A DNA stretch of 64,000 nt from Variovorax paradoxus (GTDB lineage Bacteria > Pseudomonadota > Gammaproteobacteria > Burkholderiales > Burkholderiaceae_C), in contig NZ_JAUSXL010000002.1 of assembly GCF_030815975.1 (NCBI RefSeq), positions 5,010,501 to 5,074,500 on the forward strand, written 5' to 3'. A program made the position numbers and the translations under genes. Of this stretch, positions 39,992 to 48,320 are shown piece after piece (the first letter of the stretch is position 1; the number at the start of each line of letters is the position of its first letter). A model generated the notes under the pieces. That model ran no database searches. It was not told the origin of the DNA and was given only the letters and a program-made list of their open reading frames with translations.

Positions 39992-40569
39992 GGCGCTCCT
40001 CGGGGACTCGGCGGCCTAAAAAATACCAAGAATATTCGCGACACTCCTACGTCCCCGCCGCGCACGCAGCGCCCCCTAGGGGCCCTGAGGGCCCTCTGGC
40101 GGGGCGCTGGGGCCCTCTGGCCGCTCGCACCTGAGGGAGTCCTCCTGCGGCCATTGGGCCAGCGTGGACGCTCTGGGCATGCGCCGATTGCGAAGATGGA
40201 CTGTGAACGCCTGGGACCGCCGCGCATCCCTGGGCGACCTGAGGCCGCCAGCGTGTCAACTGGGTATACGCAGACAGCCGAGCAGCCATCGGTCCGCAGA
40301 ACGTCAACAAGTCTGGGCACATCAGGCCGATGTCACCGTTCCAAACCACTTTTAGAGTCCTGCTGGAATCACCCTGGGCCGCTCGGGTCTCGCTGGTTTC
40401 CCCATCGCGTGCGCACTGCCAAGTGCCACAGAGGCGGCAGTTTGCTGGTCGAATCAACAGATCGTCGGTGCTAAGTCATTGATTCGCATAGGACAGCCGT
40501 AGGGTTGCATACCCTCCGCCCAACGATCACCCAGCAAGCCGTGGCCTGCCTGGACCATCCCGCTCCGAC
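39992..40569. other. GGCCCT-rich intergenic stretch
   Basis: About 580 nt without a supported gene. At 40065-40125 the motif GGCCCTCTGGC occurs twice among several GGGGCCCT blocks, giving potential short hairpins. No T-run terminator or RNA gene is visible. Confidence 0.45.
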
Positions 40570-40754
40570 TTATCGCGTGACTAGGGCCAAGGCGACTCCC
40601 AGGGCCACCGCACAGGGCATGGCGACCCAAGGGAAACCAAGGTCTGTCAACGATGGAGAGACGCTGGCGCTCTAGGTCGGCGGCGTTGCGCGATGTCTGC
40701 GCGAGGCTGCGCTGAATGCTCGCGTTAACTTGCTGGAGTTCATCGTGCGTCATG
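40570..40754 (-). pseudogene. possible frameshifted small membrane protein
   Basis: Reading from an ATG at 40754 gives a helical, coiled-coil-like start (MTHDELQQVNASIQRSLAQ...) through about residue 40. A one-base shift near a CCC run then gives a clean transmembrane segment and stop (VAMPCAVALGVALALVTR). Together they look like a 60-residue phage-type membrane protein. No ribosome site is evident, so this is tentative. Confidence 0.3.
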
Positions 40755-41005
40755 CGCCGTATCGTAGCCGCGTAGAGGCCCTCTGTCCCTTGTGTCACGG
40801 CGCAGCATCCGCCGCCAGCGATGTGCGGGCCGTCTCGAGGGTCCTGCGCCTCCGCATCCACGCGCCTGCACTTGCGGCTCAATGGGTCTTGCTGAATCCA
40901 CATCGTGAGATGAACCGCCGCAGCAAGACTGCTCAGGACATCCAGGCAGCCAAGGGACTCCCGGGGATCAACTGGGTCCGCCATCCACCATCACCATCCC
41001 ACCCA

Positions 41006-41641
41006 ATGCCACGACCTGAGATCACACCGGAGCACGCCGACTCTCGGCTGACCCGCCCACATCCCGACTTGCTGCCCACGCATCGCCTTTGCAATCGCTG
41101 CGCCAAGGTGCTCCCGTTGAACGTGGATCACTTCTACGTCGATAGCCGCCGGTACCCATGGCAGCTGAGCCGCTATGGCCCTGCCTGCAAGCCTTGCACA
41201 TCCGAGGCGAATGGCGCCGCCCGCGCCGCACGCAAGCCGCTACGAAACACGCGGGAGCGCACACGCCGCGCCATAGACAAGGCGAACAGAATTAACGCCG
41301 CCTACTTCTTCAGTCCGCAGTGGCTCGCAATCAAGGCCCAGCAGGACGCCAGTGCCCGTGAGCGTAAGACTCGGAAAGCATGGGTGAAGCGTCAACTCAA
41401 CCGCGTGCGCGGGCCGTATCGCGACCCGATAAAGGCGCTGATTCGGGAACGGCAGACCGAAGCCATTCGTCGGCGAGGGGGAGGCACCGGGGGCCTTCGG
41501 CAGGCTTCGGCAAGCCTTGGCTTCGACGTTGAACAGCGGGATCATCTGGCACTGCTACAGGCGCTGCGCGAAAAGCATCGTGCCGAAGCGCAGGAACGCG
41601 CAGCGGCTACCCGAAGAGATGTTGCCCTAAGACGTACGTGA
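41006..41641 (+). CDS. zinc-ribbon protein with basic coiled C-terminus (family member 5)
   Basis: A 211-residue protein. CNRC (about residue 30) and CKPC (about 59) frame VLPLNVDHFYV, the same design as the other four. The rest is very rich in Arg and Ala and mostly helical (ERTRRAIDKANRINAAYF), so it likely binds nucleic acid. The start at 41006 gives the shortest plausible N-terminus; the frame stays open upstream. Confidence 0.58.
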   Translation: MPRPEITPEHADSRLTRPHPDLLPTHRLCNRCAKVLPLNVDHFYVDSRRYPWQLSRYGPACKPCTSEANGAARAARKPLRNTRERTRRAIDKANRINAAYFFSPQWLAIKAQQDASARERKTRKAWVKRQLNRVRGPYRDPIKALIRERQTEAIRRRGGGTGGLRQASASLGFDVEQRDHLALLQALREKHRAEAQERAAATRRDVALRRT

Positions 41642-41714
41642 CAAACGCCCTATGTCGTAATCCTGAGCAACCGATTACTGTCGAGACACCAAGTCTTCTT
41701 GCGTGGAGGGTTCG

Positions 41715-42179
41715 ATGTCGTGGGATTTAGTGCTCAGTCAACTTGATGAACCGGGAGTCATCGAATTTGGTATCCACCAGATGGAGACGAAGGTAGGAAG
41801 CCCTCGCTGGCGCCGCCATGGGAGCCGAGGACGCAGATTTTCGGACTTGCGCTCGGCGCTTTTCTCTCAAGATAACGGCGCAAGGGCTGCCTGTCTCGGC
41901 GGATCAAGTTACGCCACGCAACGCTACTCCGTTGGGTCAACTTCGATCGTTCCTTACGTTGCGACATGGCTGCGAGGGGCGGAACTATCATTTCTGGTCC
42001 GAGCGGGTGCAACGCATCCGGAGGTGACTTTGGTCTCTGTGGGCGCAGCGGAAGCCATCGCCGGAACGGATCACCAGCAACTACTGGACAGCCTCGCAAC
42101 GCTCTTTGGAGAAGGGGCAAGGATGTATGGCGTGCGCCACTTAACTAGTCGCGAAGTCCGGCAGATTCGCGAAGAGTGA
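41715..42179 (+). CDS. hypothetical protein at the distal end of the island
   Basis: A 154-residue protein with GGAGGG four bases before the ATG. The C-terminus reads LTSREVRQIREE. No known family. It is the last gene before attR. Confidence 0.62.
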   Translation: MSWDLVLSQLDEPGVIEFGIHQMETKVGSPRWRRHGSRGRRFSDLRSALFSQDNGARAACLGGSSYATQRYSVGSTSIVPYVATWLRGAELSFLVRAGATHPEVTLVSVGAAEAIAGTDHQQLLDSLATLFGEGARMYGVRHLTSREVRQIREE

Positions 42180-42360
42180 CGCCGCTGGTAAGGCCTACGC
42201 AAAGCGACGCATGAATTCATCGCACGTCGAGATTCCCATGCCATACTCAAGGCGCACCATGTGCACTTGGAACAGAATTTCCAGGTATCACACGGCCTGA
42301 GGACGCTAGCTAACTAGTTGATTTATAACGAAATTAGCTTCCCCAAAACACTGGGGTGCA

Positions 42361-42387
42361 GGGTTCGATCCCCTCCGGGCAGGCCAT
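42361..42387. repeat. attR, 27-bp direct repeat
   Basis: Identical to 25679-25705, the 3' end of tRNA-Arg plus one base. Only the T arm and acceptor end are present here, so it is not a tRNA gene. The flanking 285 nt between the last island gene and the next gene hold nothing else I can name. Confidence 0.92.
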
Positions 42388-42464
42388 TTTGTTGCTCCAC
42401 GTTCCCCCACAAAAATCGCATCTTCCAAAAATCTTGGGGAAGAATCGCGCTCTGGTGCTGATGG

Positions 42465-42746
42465 TCACCCCATCTTCGGCAGCCCAAACCCGAAGCCGAA
42501 AACGGATCCGCTCTTCTTGGGCTTCGCCGGCTCAAGCTCCTCCTCTCGCGGCCCGACGTCGAGATCCTCGACCATCTTCTGCAGTTCGAGCAGGCCAGCA
42601 GCCATCGCTGCCTTGTAAGTCTTTACGGATCGCGACTGCTGGTTGAGGCTGTGCCAGCCCTCGCCTTCGAGTTCGATCAGGCGCCAGCGGTAGGCGCCCT
42701 CTTCCTCTTCGACCACGGTGACGGCGATTCTGCAGAGTGGCTGCAT
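42465..42746 (-). CDS. hypothetical protein
   Basis: A 93-residue protein read from the ATG at 42746 (MQPLCRIAVTVVEEEEGAYRW). The first half looks like a small beta-rich fold and the tail is acidic then Lys/Pro/Gly-rich. The longer in-frame start at 42914 would add a segment without coding character. Outside the element, just past attR. Confidence 0.6.
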   Translation of the reverse strand: MQPLCRIAVTVVEEEEGAYRWRLIELEGEGWHSLNQQSRSVKTYKAAMAAGLLELQKMVEDLDVGPREEELEPAKPKKSGSVFGFGFGLPKMG

Positions 42747-42942
42747 GGCCCGATAGTCGCCCGGATCCGTACTTCGGCAAGTCGGACGACCTCGACTGTC
42801 TCGGCCGATCTGGCGCACGCGGACAAAAAAACGCCCAGCACGCTGCTGGGCGGAAATCTTTGACGATGTCGCCACGTCAAAGGCCCCGCAAACCAAGAAT
42901 CGGGGCAACTGCAAATTGGGTTTCGAGCAAGGGCTCGAGATG

Positions 42943-43185
42943 TCAGACGTGGCCGGCTTCCAGGCCAGCGGCCACCCGATCGGCAGAGCTGGGTCGCTCG
43001 GTAATCGGCTTCAGCCACTCCACGGCCGCCGCGTCTGGCAGCATCGTTCGCAGCCGTTCGTCGCGCCAGAGATCACGCGCGACATCCTCCAGCTCGAGCG
43101 GGTCAACGGTGTGCCACTGCTGCTGCAACCGGTGCGCGCAGGCGGCAATCCAGAGGGTGGCAGGCATTGTGTCCATGGTTTGCAT
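42943..43185 (-). CDS. short hypothetical protein
   Basis: An 80-residue helical protein (MQTMDTMPATLWIAACAHRLQ). A LexA-like sequence lies about 13-30 nt upstream, overlapping its promoter area, so it may be part of the SOS response. No family recognised. Confidence 0.55.
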   Translation of the reverse strand: MQTMDTMPATLWIAACAHRLQQQWHTVDPLELEDVARDLWRDERLRTMLPDAAAVEWLKPITERPSSADRVAAGLEAGHV

Positions 43186-43197
43186 TCTACCCAAAGA

Positions 43198-43216
43198 ACT
43201 GTATATTTAACCAGTA
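43198..43216. promoter_or_regulatory. LexA-like site between two divergent small genes
   Basis: CTGT, eight AT-rich bases and CCAG follow the CTGT-N8-ACAG scheme of SOS boxes with one mismatch. It is placed between the starts of the minus-strand 42943-43185 gene and the plus-strand gene at 43220. Confidence 0.4.
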
Positions 43217-43219
43217 CTT

Positions 43220-43488
43220 TTGGAAACCACGAATGTCACCGAGGTCCCCACGAAAGAGGTCGAGTTCTTCTATTTTTTCCAGCCCGATCTGACGAGCCGC
43301 GAGGTCCGGCGGATTCCCGAGACCAGCGAGGAGATGGCTGAGCGATCCAAGTGGGTCGAGGGCTACGGCGCGCCACAGAAGTCATGCTTGCCTCGCGCTG
43401 GGCAAAGGCCTATGAAGCGGCCCGAGACGCGGGCTTCCGGGATCTCGGCGATACCACCGAGGCGTACATCGAGGTGCGACCTGTTTGA
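43220..43488 (+). pseudogene. small gene with an apparent frameshift
   Basis: From a TTG at 43220 the frame reads VEFFYFFQPDLTSREVRRI to WVEGYGA near 43372. The following sensible coding (VMLASRWAKAYEAARDAG..., stop at 43486-43488) is in another frame, so one base seems lost or gained around 43370-43385. The intact product would be about 89 residues. No family recognised. Confidence 0.4.
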
Positions 43489-43514
43489 TCGCGCCCTCCC
43501 GCGACAATCTCGGC

Positions 43515-43733
43515 ATGTCCCAAACAGAATTTTTTATCGAACCCGCCACCATCCTTCGCATGCCATCGTGGCTGGGCAGCCAGGTGCATGAAGACCGCGA
43601 GCTGCCACTGACGCCCGGCGACTACAAGGTGACGCCCGGCGACAGTTGGACCGTCACTTGTCCGAAGACGAACGCGACGATCTACAGCGGCATCGGTCCT
43701 GTCACGATCACGCGCGCACACGCAAAGGATTGA
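43515..43733 (+). CDS. short hypothetical protein
   Basis: A 72-residue beta-rich protein (MSQTEFFIEPATILRMPSW). The ATG at 43515 is preferred to an upstream in-frame start because coding character begins there. No known domain. The following 235 nt hold only overlapping short frames. Confidence 0.5.
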   Translation: MSQTEFFIEPATILRMPSWLGSQVHEDRELPLTPGDYKVTPGDSWTVTCPKTNATIYSGIGPVTITRAHAKD

Positions 43734-43968
43734 GCCGATTGCTCAAGCCGTGCAGCGACCTTCCGGCTCCGATTCCTGCCTCTGAGAGGCGGAGGCACTT
43801 TGTCATAGGCAACGACGAGGTGGGCAGGGCGATTGTCTCCCTGGAAAAGGGGCGCACCACTCATGCGGGCGGACGGCGCAATTTCTACAGTGAACTTCAC
43901 GGCGAAACGCTTTGTTCCAGGACGGACAAACAAGCGGCGCCAGTTGACCACTTCACTGGAGAACGCGC

Positions 43969-44118
43969 ATGGAATCGCACAACCTGCTACCGGAAAATTT
44001 CTTCATGAACCTGCTGCGTGAAGACGCGGGCATGTCGTCCACGCAGTTCGCCGTCCTCAGTGCGATCATGGTGTGCATGTATCTCCTCGTACTGCTTGCT
44101 ATCCGGTTCAGCAACTGA
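43969..44118 (+). CDS. small single-span membrane protein
   Basis: A 49-residue protein with one transmembrane helix (FAVLSAIMVCMYLLVLLAI) near the C-terminus. A GGAG ribosome site lies 8 nt before the ATG and a clean terminator follows 6 nt after the stop, which together support a real short gene. A competing start at Met13 is possible. Confidence 0.6.
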   Translation: MESHNLLPENFFMNLLREDAGMSSTQFAVLSAIMVCMYLLVLLAIRFSN

Positions 44119-44124
44119 ACGTGA

Positions 44125-44147
44125 ACCCGCTTCAGCGGGCTTTTTTT
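44125..44147 (+). terminator. Rho-independent terminator after the small membrane protein
   Basis: CCCGC, a TTCA loop, GCGGG and then a run of seven T residues (44141-44147). Confidence 0.8.
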
Positions 44148-44328
44148 CGCCCGAAAGTTTGCGAACGAGATCCCCTCGTCGCGCCACCGTCCGCTGCCGA
44201 CCCAGAATTCCGGGGAGGGTTCGGGAAAAGCCTAACTTTCCTAATCGACCCCACGAAACACGCTGCAAAGCCTTTATCCATGCGGGTTTCAACACTTCAG
44301 ACAAACCTAATTTTTTCCTAACCTAGAC

Positions 44329-44760
44329 CTAACCCTTGTCGAGGGCATGCATGCAGGCCCACGCGAGATCGGCGTGGCCGGTCTCTTCGTTGCGGCCGGC
44401 GTCGAATGTGACGTTGCGGCCACTGGCCGTAAGCGTTCTGCGAATGGCGAGGAACGCGTGCGCCAGGTCCGTCCAGCCGGCGTCGAACTCGAGGCGCCCT
44501 TTGCCGATGACGTTCTTCGCCTTGAGCACCAGGCGGGTCTTCGACTCGACCGAATAGTTGATCGACTTCGCCGCGGGAAAGAACTTGGTCACCAGCTGAT
44601 AGACGCCCTGCCCCAGTCCGGTAATGTCGATGCCGACGAACGTCACGTTGTAGCGAAGCGTGATCTGCCGGATGGCTTGGGCCTGCGCCTCGAAGTCGAG
44701 GCCGCGCCACTGGTGGCGCTCGAGCACGCGGAACTTGCCGCCGGGCTTGTCCGGGGCCAT
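44329..44760 (-). pseudogene. C-terminal fragment of a P2 GpP-type terminase large subunit
   Basis: The 143 residues match the nuclease end of the P2-family terminase ATPase subunit: HQWRGLDFEAQAQAIR, VGIDITGLGQGVYQLV (RNase-H-like Asp), KTRLVLKA, GRLEFDAGWTDLA, and ETGHADLAWACMHAL. Full-length proteins are about 590 residues; the ATPase domain is missing and the upstream sequence is not terminase. This is a remnant of an older prophage, not part of the tRNA-Arg element. Confidence 0.8.
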
Positions 44761-44912
44761 CTCTCCCCTCCGCCCCCGTTATCCACCCACCAAGGCCTAT
44801 GCCGAATGTGGGATCGATAGGCCGCATCGACTGGGTTATCTTCCGACCCGACCGGTGTGCAATGCCGCGCACCTGTGTCGCCCAATCCACCCTCTGGTCA
44901 GGGAGTCGTAAC

Positions 44913-45191
44913 GTGGCGCATACGCTTTTCAAGCAGATACTGACGACGCGGCTGCCAACGCGGTTCTACGGTCCGTCTGAAATAGATGGGCTCAAGGATC
45001 TGCGGGATGCCGGGTACATCAAGGTAGCGTTCTCGCCGCCACAAGGGGCGGCGGCGCCCTGTGCCACGGTGCACGAGGTCACGAACCTGGGACGCGCGGC
45101 CGCGCGCTACTTCGGATCGGCCTACGGGCCGCATCCCGATTCGCCCTCCGAGGCTTTCGTGCTTTCTTCCCGGCACCACCCGGCGGGTTGA
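44913..45191 (+). CDS. short hypothetical protein
   Basis: A 92-residue protein from a GTG preceded by GGGAG. Beginning VAHTLFKQILTTRLPTRFYG and containing a helix-strand arrangement (ATVHEVTNLGRAAARYFG) that resembles a winged-helix-like fold. Its 3' end overlaps the convergent cupin gene by 70 nt. Confidence 0.55.
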   Translation: MAHTLFKQILTTRLPTRFYGPSEIDGLKDLRDAGYIKVAFSPPQGAAAPCATVHEVTNLGRAAARYFGSAYGPHPDSPSEAFVLSSRHHPAG

Positions 45192-46132
45192 TCTTCTGGG
45201 CCGGTGCGGGCCGCGACGGCCTGCGCGGCCGCCTCCAGAAACTCGAACCCCATCGTCCGCGCGTGATAGTGCAGCCCGCCGTCCTGCACGATCAGGAAGC
45301 GCGCGCCTTTCATGCCCGCGTTGTGATGCGAATGCGGCGCGCCCGGCGGCGTGACAAGGGTCGCCCATGGCATCCATGGACAACGCAATGCGCCGACCAT
45401 CGAATGGCATGCCTTACCCTGCACCACCAGCGTGACGGCCGCGGAGTTGTGGCGGTGCGATCGCTGGTGCGTGTGCGGCTCCAGGGTATTGAAGCTCAAG
45501 GTCAGCGTGGGCGTGAGATTGCGCGCAGCCTCCTGCCGATCGGACGAAAAAATCAGCGCACGGCCCGAAGTCGCGTCGCTTGTGGCCATGGAAAAGATCA
45601 GCGCGAATTGCCGTTCGATCTCGTCGAAGGGATAGTGGACTGCATCGATGAGCGCGCTCGACGCCACAGGTGGCTGGGACCCGTCGAAAGCCAGTTGCGG
45701 CTCGTTGCCCACGGTCCACAGCAACGCGCCCGCGGCACCGGCGCTGAGCCGGTAGCCCCGTGCCGCGGGCAGCAGGAAGATGTCGCCCGCGCCGAATGCG
45801 AGGCCTTCGGCCATGCCGCCAAGCTCTCCGCTCCCTGAAATCACGTACCAGACCGAGCCGGTGGCGCGCACGTCGAGCGGCAGCGCCTCACCGGGTGCGA
45901 TGCGCAGATAGCGCGCGAGCATGAGCGGCGTGGTGGCCGCAAATCCGCAGCCCAGCGCATCGGACTGGTCGCAGTCGAACACGCCGAACGCATCTGCGCG
46001 CGGTGGCGCGAAGAGCCGCGCGGGCACGTCGGGCAGCTTCACGTTGAACGCATTGCCGGAGTTGAAGTAGCGCGCGCGGGCCTGCGCCGCAGTCGCGGGT
46101 GCGGTGGGCCGCTGCGCCGGCAGGTCCGCCAT
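45122..46132 (-). CDS. two-cupin protein, gentisate-dioxygenase-like
   Basis: A 336-residue bicupin. The second cupin has the metal-binding pattern LEPHTHQRSHRHNSAA (about residue 215) and a C-terminal PPGAPHSHHN. The fold and spacing resemble gentisate/homogentisate-type ring-cleaving dioxygenases. The ATG at 46132 is used; a TTG at 46159 overlapping the previous stop is an alternative. It is the last gene of the catabolic operon, so it may act on a ring or hydroxylated product. Confidence 0.7.
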   Translation of the reverse strand: MADLPAQRPTAPATAAQARARYFNSGNAFNVKLPDVPARLFAPPRADAFGVFDCDQSDALGCGFAATTPLMLARYLRIAPGEALPLDVRATGSVWYVISGSGELGGMAEGLAFGAGDIFLLPAARGYRLSAGAAGALLWTVGNEPQLAFDGSQPPVASSALIDAVHYPFDEIERQFALIFSMATSDATSGRALIFSSDRQEAARNLTPTLTLSFNTLEPHTHQRSHRHNSAAVTLVVQGKACHSMVGALRCPWMPWATLVTPPGAPHSHHNAGMKGARFLIVQDGGLHYHARTMGFEFLEAAAQAVAARTGPEDQPAGWCREESTKASEGESGCGP

Positions 46133-46155
46133 GTCGGTGAGCGGCTCGTTCGTCT

Positions 46156-47430
46156 TCAAGCGCCGTCCCCGCAACCCGCATAAGGCCGCAGCACGCGCAG
46201 CAGCACGTCGGCACCGGCCGCCACGTGCGCCGGCTCGGCCCATTCGTGCGCCGCATGGCTCACACCGCCGCGGCAGGGAATGAAGATCATCGCGCTCGGG
46301 CACAGCGCCGCCATGTGGCGCGCGTCGTGGCCCGCGGCGGAAAGAAGGGGCATGTGCGGCTCGCCCAGCTGCTGCGCCGCCATGGCAATGGCCGCCTGCA
46401 GTGCGGAATCGAAAGCGTTGGATGGCGCATCGACCAATTGAGTCGCGGTGGCCTTGCAAGGCGCGGCATGCATGCCGCACAGGGCGATCAAGCGTTGGCC
46501 CAGGAAGTCGAGCACGCCATTGTCGGGATGGCGCAGATCGATGCGCAGCGTGACGCGCTCGGGCACCACCGAAGGCGCGTTCGGCTCGACCTGGAGCCGG
46601 CCGATGGTGAACTTCACCGCGTCGTCATGGCCGCCGACCTCGCTGTACAGCGCTGCCGCGATGCGCGCAAAGGCGGCGAGCGCGTCGCGCCGGCCGGCCA
46701 TGGCGAGCGTGCCCGCGTGGCCACGCTCGCCATCGATCACGACGTCGAATGTCTTCTTGCCCTGGATCCCGGTGACGACGCCGATCACCCGGCCTTCCGC
46801 CTCGAGCACCGGGCCCTGCTCGATGTGCGCTTCCACATAGGCCTTCAGTGGAAAGCCGAGCGGCCTGCGCCGCAGCGACGGGAACGCGGCATGCAGGGCA
46901 TCAAGCGCCCCGCCCACTGAAACCCCATCGGCATCGCGCGCCGAGCGCACGGACTCGAGCGTGCGAACGCCCGCAAAGGCTTCGGAACCCATCATGCCGG
47001 GCGCGAAGCGCGAACCCTCTTCGTTCATCCATGCCACGCAGACGATGTCCATCGGCGGACGGACGCCCTGCTCCGCGAGCACGGTCAGAACCTCGAGCGC
47101 CGCGAGCACGCCGTACACGCCGTCGAAGCGGCCGCCGCCGGGCTGGCTGTCGAGATGGCTGCCCGCGAGCACCGGCGGCGCCTCGCGATCGAGACCCGGC
47201 AGCGCGATGAAGAGATTGCCCGCCGCATCGGTCGCGGGTTCCAGCCCGGCCGCCTTGGCCCAGCCGATCATCACGTGCCACGATTCGATCTCTTCCGCGC
47301 TGAGCGCCTGCCGATCGACGCCGCCGCCGGCGGTGGCGCCACAGCGCGCAAGCGCCATGAGCCGCTGCCAGAGGCGCTCGGCATTGACGAGGCACGCGGC
47401 AGGTGCCCGCTGCGACCTTGCCTGCGCCAT
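46156..47430 (-). CDS. M20-family amidohydrolase (N-carbamoylase / allantoate amidohydrolase type)
   Basis: A 424-residue zinc hydrolase of the hydantoinase/carbamoylase class. Metal and catalytic motifs are present: AGSHLDSQPGGGRFDG (about residue 92) and NEEGSRF (about 134), plus HIEQGPVLE and a final GGVSHAAHEW segment. Members hydrolyse N-carbamoyl amino acids, ureidopropionate or allantoate, releasing ammonia and CO2. The start overlaps the hydrolase stop (TGATG). It points to a nitrogenous substrate for the operon. Confidence 0.88.
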   Translation of the reverse strand: MAQARSQRAPAACLVNAERLWQRLMALARCGATAGGGVDRQALSAEEIESWHVMIGWAKAAGLEPATDAAGNLFIALPGLDREAPPVLAGSHLDSQPGGGRFDGVYGVLAALEVLTVLAEQGVRPPMDIVCVAWMNEEGSRFAPGMMGSEAFAGVRTLESVRSARDADGVSVGGALDALHAAFPSLRRRPLGFPLKAYVEAHIEQGPVLEAEGRVIGVVTGIQGKKTFDVVIDGERGHAGTLAMAGRRDALAAFARIAAALYSEVGGHDDAVKFTIGRLQVEPNAPSVVPERVTLRIDLRHPDNGVLDFLGQRLIALCGMHAAPCKATATQLVDAPSNAFDSALQAAIAMAAQQLGEPHMPLLSAAGHDARHMAALCPSAMIFIPCRGGVSHAAHEWAEPAHVAAGADVLLRVLRPYAGCGDGA

Positions 47431-48311
47431 CAGTCGGTCTTCATGATCTGGCTGGGCAGCGCGCGCGGATCGCGCGGCTTCCACTGGCCGGCCTCGACCT
47501 GCGCAAAGAACTCCGCCAGCAAGGCATTGAACGCGGCCGGCTCTTCGAGGTTGAGCGTGTGGCCGGTCTTCGGCATCACGGCCAGGCCGCAGGCGGGAAT
47601 GGTCTTCTTGAGGAAGATGCCGGGCTGCAGGCAATGGTCGTCCTCGTCGCCGACCACCACGAGCGAAGGCGCGCCCATCACGCGCAGTTCGGCTTCCAGG
47701 TCGTAGATCGACGGACGCCGCGCCTGCACGCCGCGCATGGTGTTGGCCGCGCCGACCGCGTCGTGCTGGCCGAGCCAGGCCGCAAACTCCTGCCAGCCGC
47801 GCGGGTCCTTGTTCTGGAACTGCACGCGGCTCGCGCCGAGCGAATAGGTGCGTGCGAAACGCTCCGCGCCCTGCAGTTCGAACTGCTTCGCCACTTCCAG
47901 CGAGACGCCGCGGAAATATTCTTCATGCTCTTTCTCGGCGCCGTAGCCCGCGCCGGCAATCACCAGCGAAGCCGCGCGCCCGCCGTGGCGCAGGCCGAAG
48001 TGCAGCGTCGCGAAGCCGCCCATCGAAAGGCCGACGATGTGCGCGCGCGGCAGTTGCAGTGCGTCCATCACGGCGGCGATGTCGTCCGCGGCAATGGCCT
48101 GCGAGTAGCGTTCGATGTCCTTCGGCACGTCGGACGGTGGATAGCCGCGCGCGCCGAAGGTCACGCACTGGTGGCGGCGCGAGAAGTAGCGCATCTGCGG
48201 CTCCCAGCTGCGATGGTCGCCACCGAACTCGTGCACGAACACGATGGGCGTGCCGCTGCCGGCGGTCTCGTAGTACAGGCGGATACCGTCCGCGGTGGTG
48301 GCGAAACTCAT
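47430..48311 (-). CDS. alpha/beta-fold hydrolase
   Basis: A 293-residue hydrolase. The oxyanion region is VFVHEFGGDHRSW, the nucleophile elbow GLSMGG near residue 98, the acid in VVGDEDD near 230 and the histidine in KTGHTLNLE near 258. It is close to C-C bond hydrolases and lactonases in size. It lies in the middle of the catabolic operon between the aminotransferase and the M20 enzyme. Confidence 0.88.
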   Translation of the reverse strand: MSFATTADGIRLYYETAGSGTPIVFVHEFGGDHRSWEPQMRYFSRRHQCVTFGARGYPPSDVPKDIERYSQAIAADDIAAVMDALQLPRAHIVGLSMGGFATLHFGLRHGGRAASLVIAGAGYGAEKEHEEYFRGVSLEVAKQFELQGAERFARTYSLGASRVQFQNKDPRGWQEFAAWLGQHDAVGAANTMRGVQARRPSIYDLEAELRVMGAPSLVVVGDEDDHCLQPGIFLKKTIPACGLAVMPKTGHTLNLEEPAAFNALLAEFFAQVEAGQWKPRDPRALPSQIMKTD

Positions 48312-48320
48312 GGCTGCTCC

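Larger units (their letters stand above)
25679..42387. mobile_element. tRNA-Arg-integrated genomic island (satellite-like, defence cargo)
   Basis: The 16.7-kb element is bounded by 27-bp perfect direct repeats, with the integrase gene 240 bp inside the tRNA-proximal end. The cargo is a chain of small plus-strand genes and three minus-strand modules with defence character. No capsid, portal, terminase, replicase, primase, relaxase or excisionase gene is recognisable between the repeats. It may rely on a helper for packaging, or be a cryptic remnant. Base composition is uneven, being AT-rich only at about 35.7-38.25 kb, which points to layered acquisition. Confidence 0.9.

Noticed and set aside
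42340..42387. tRNA-like sequence at the right end of the island
   Set aside because: Only the T arm and acceptor 3' end are present; it is attR, not a tRNA gene.
25679..42387. A CRISPR array or restriction-modification cassette in the island
   Set aside because: No regularly spaced repeats and no methylase motif were seen; the nuclease-like gene stands alone.
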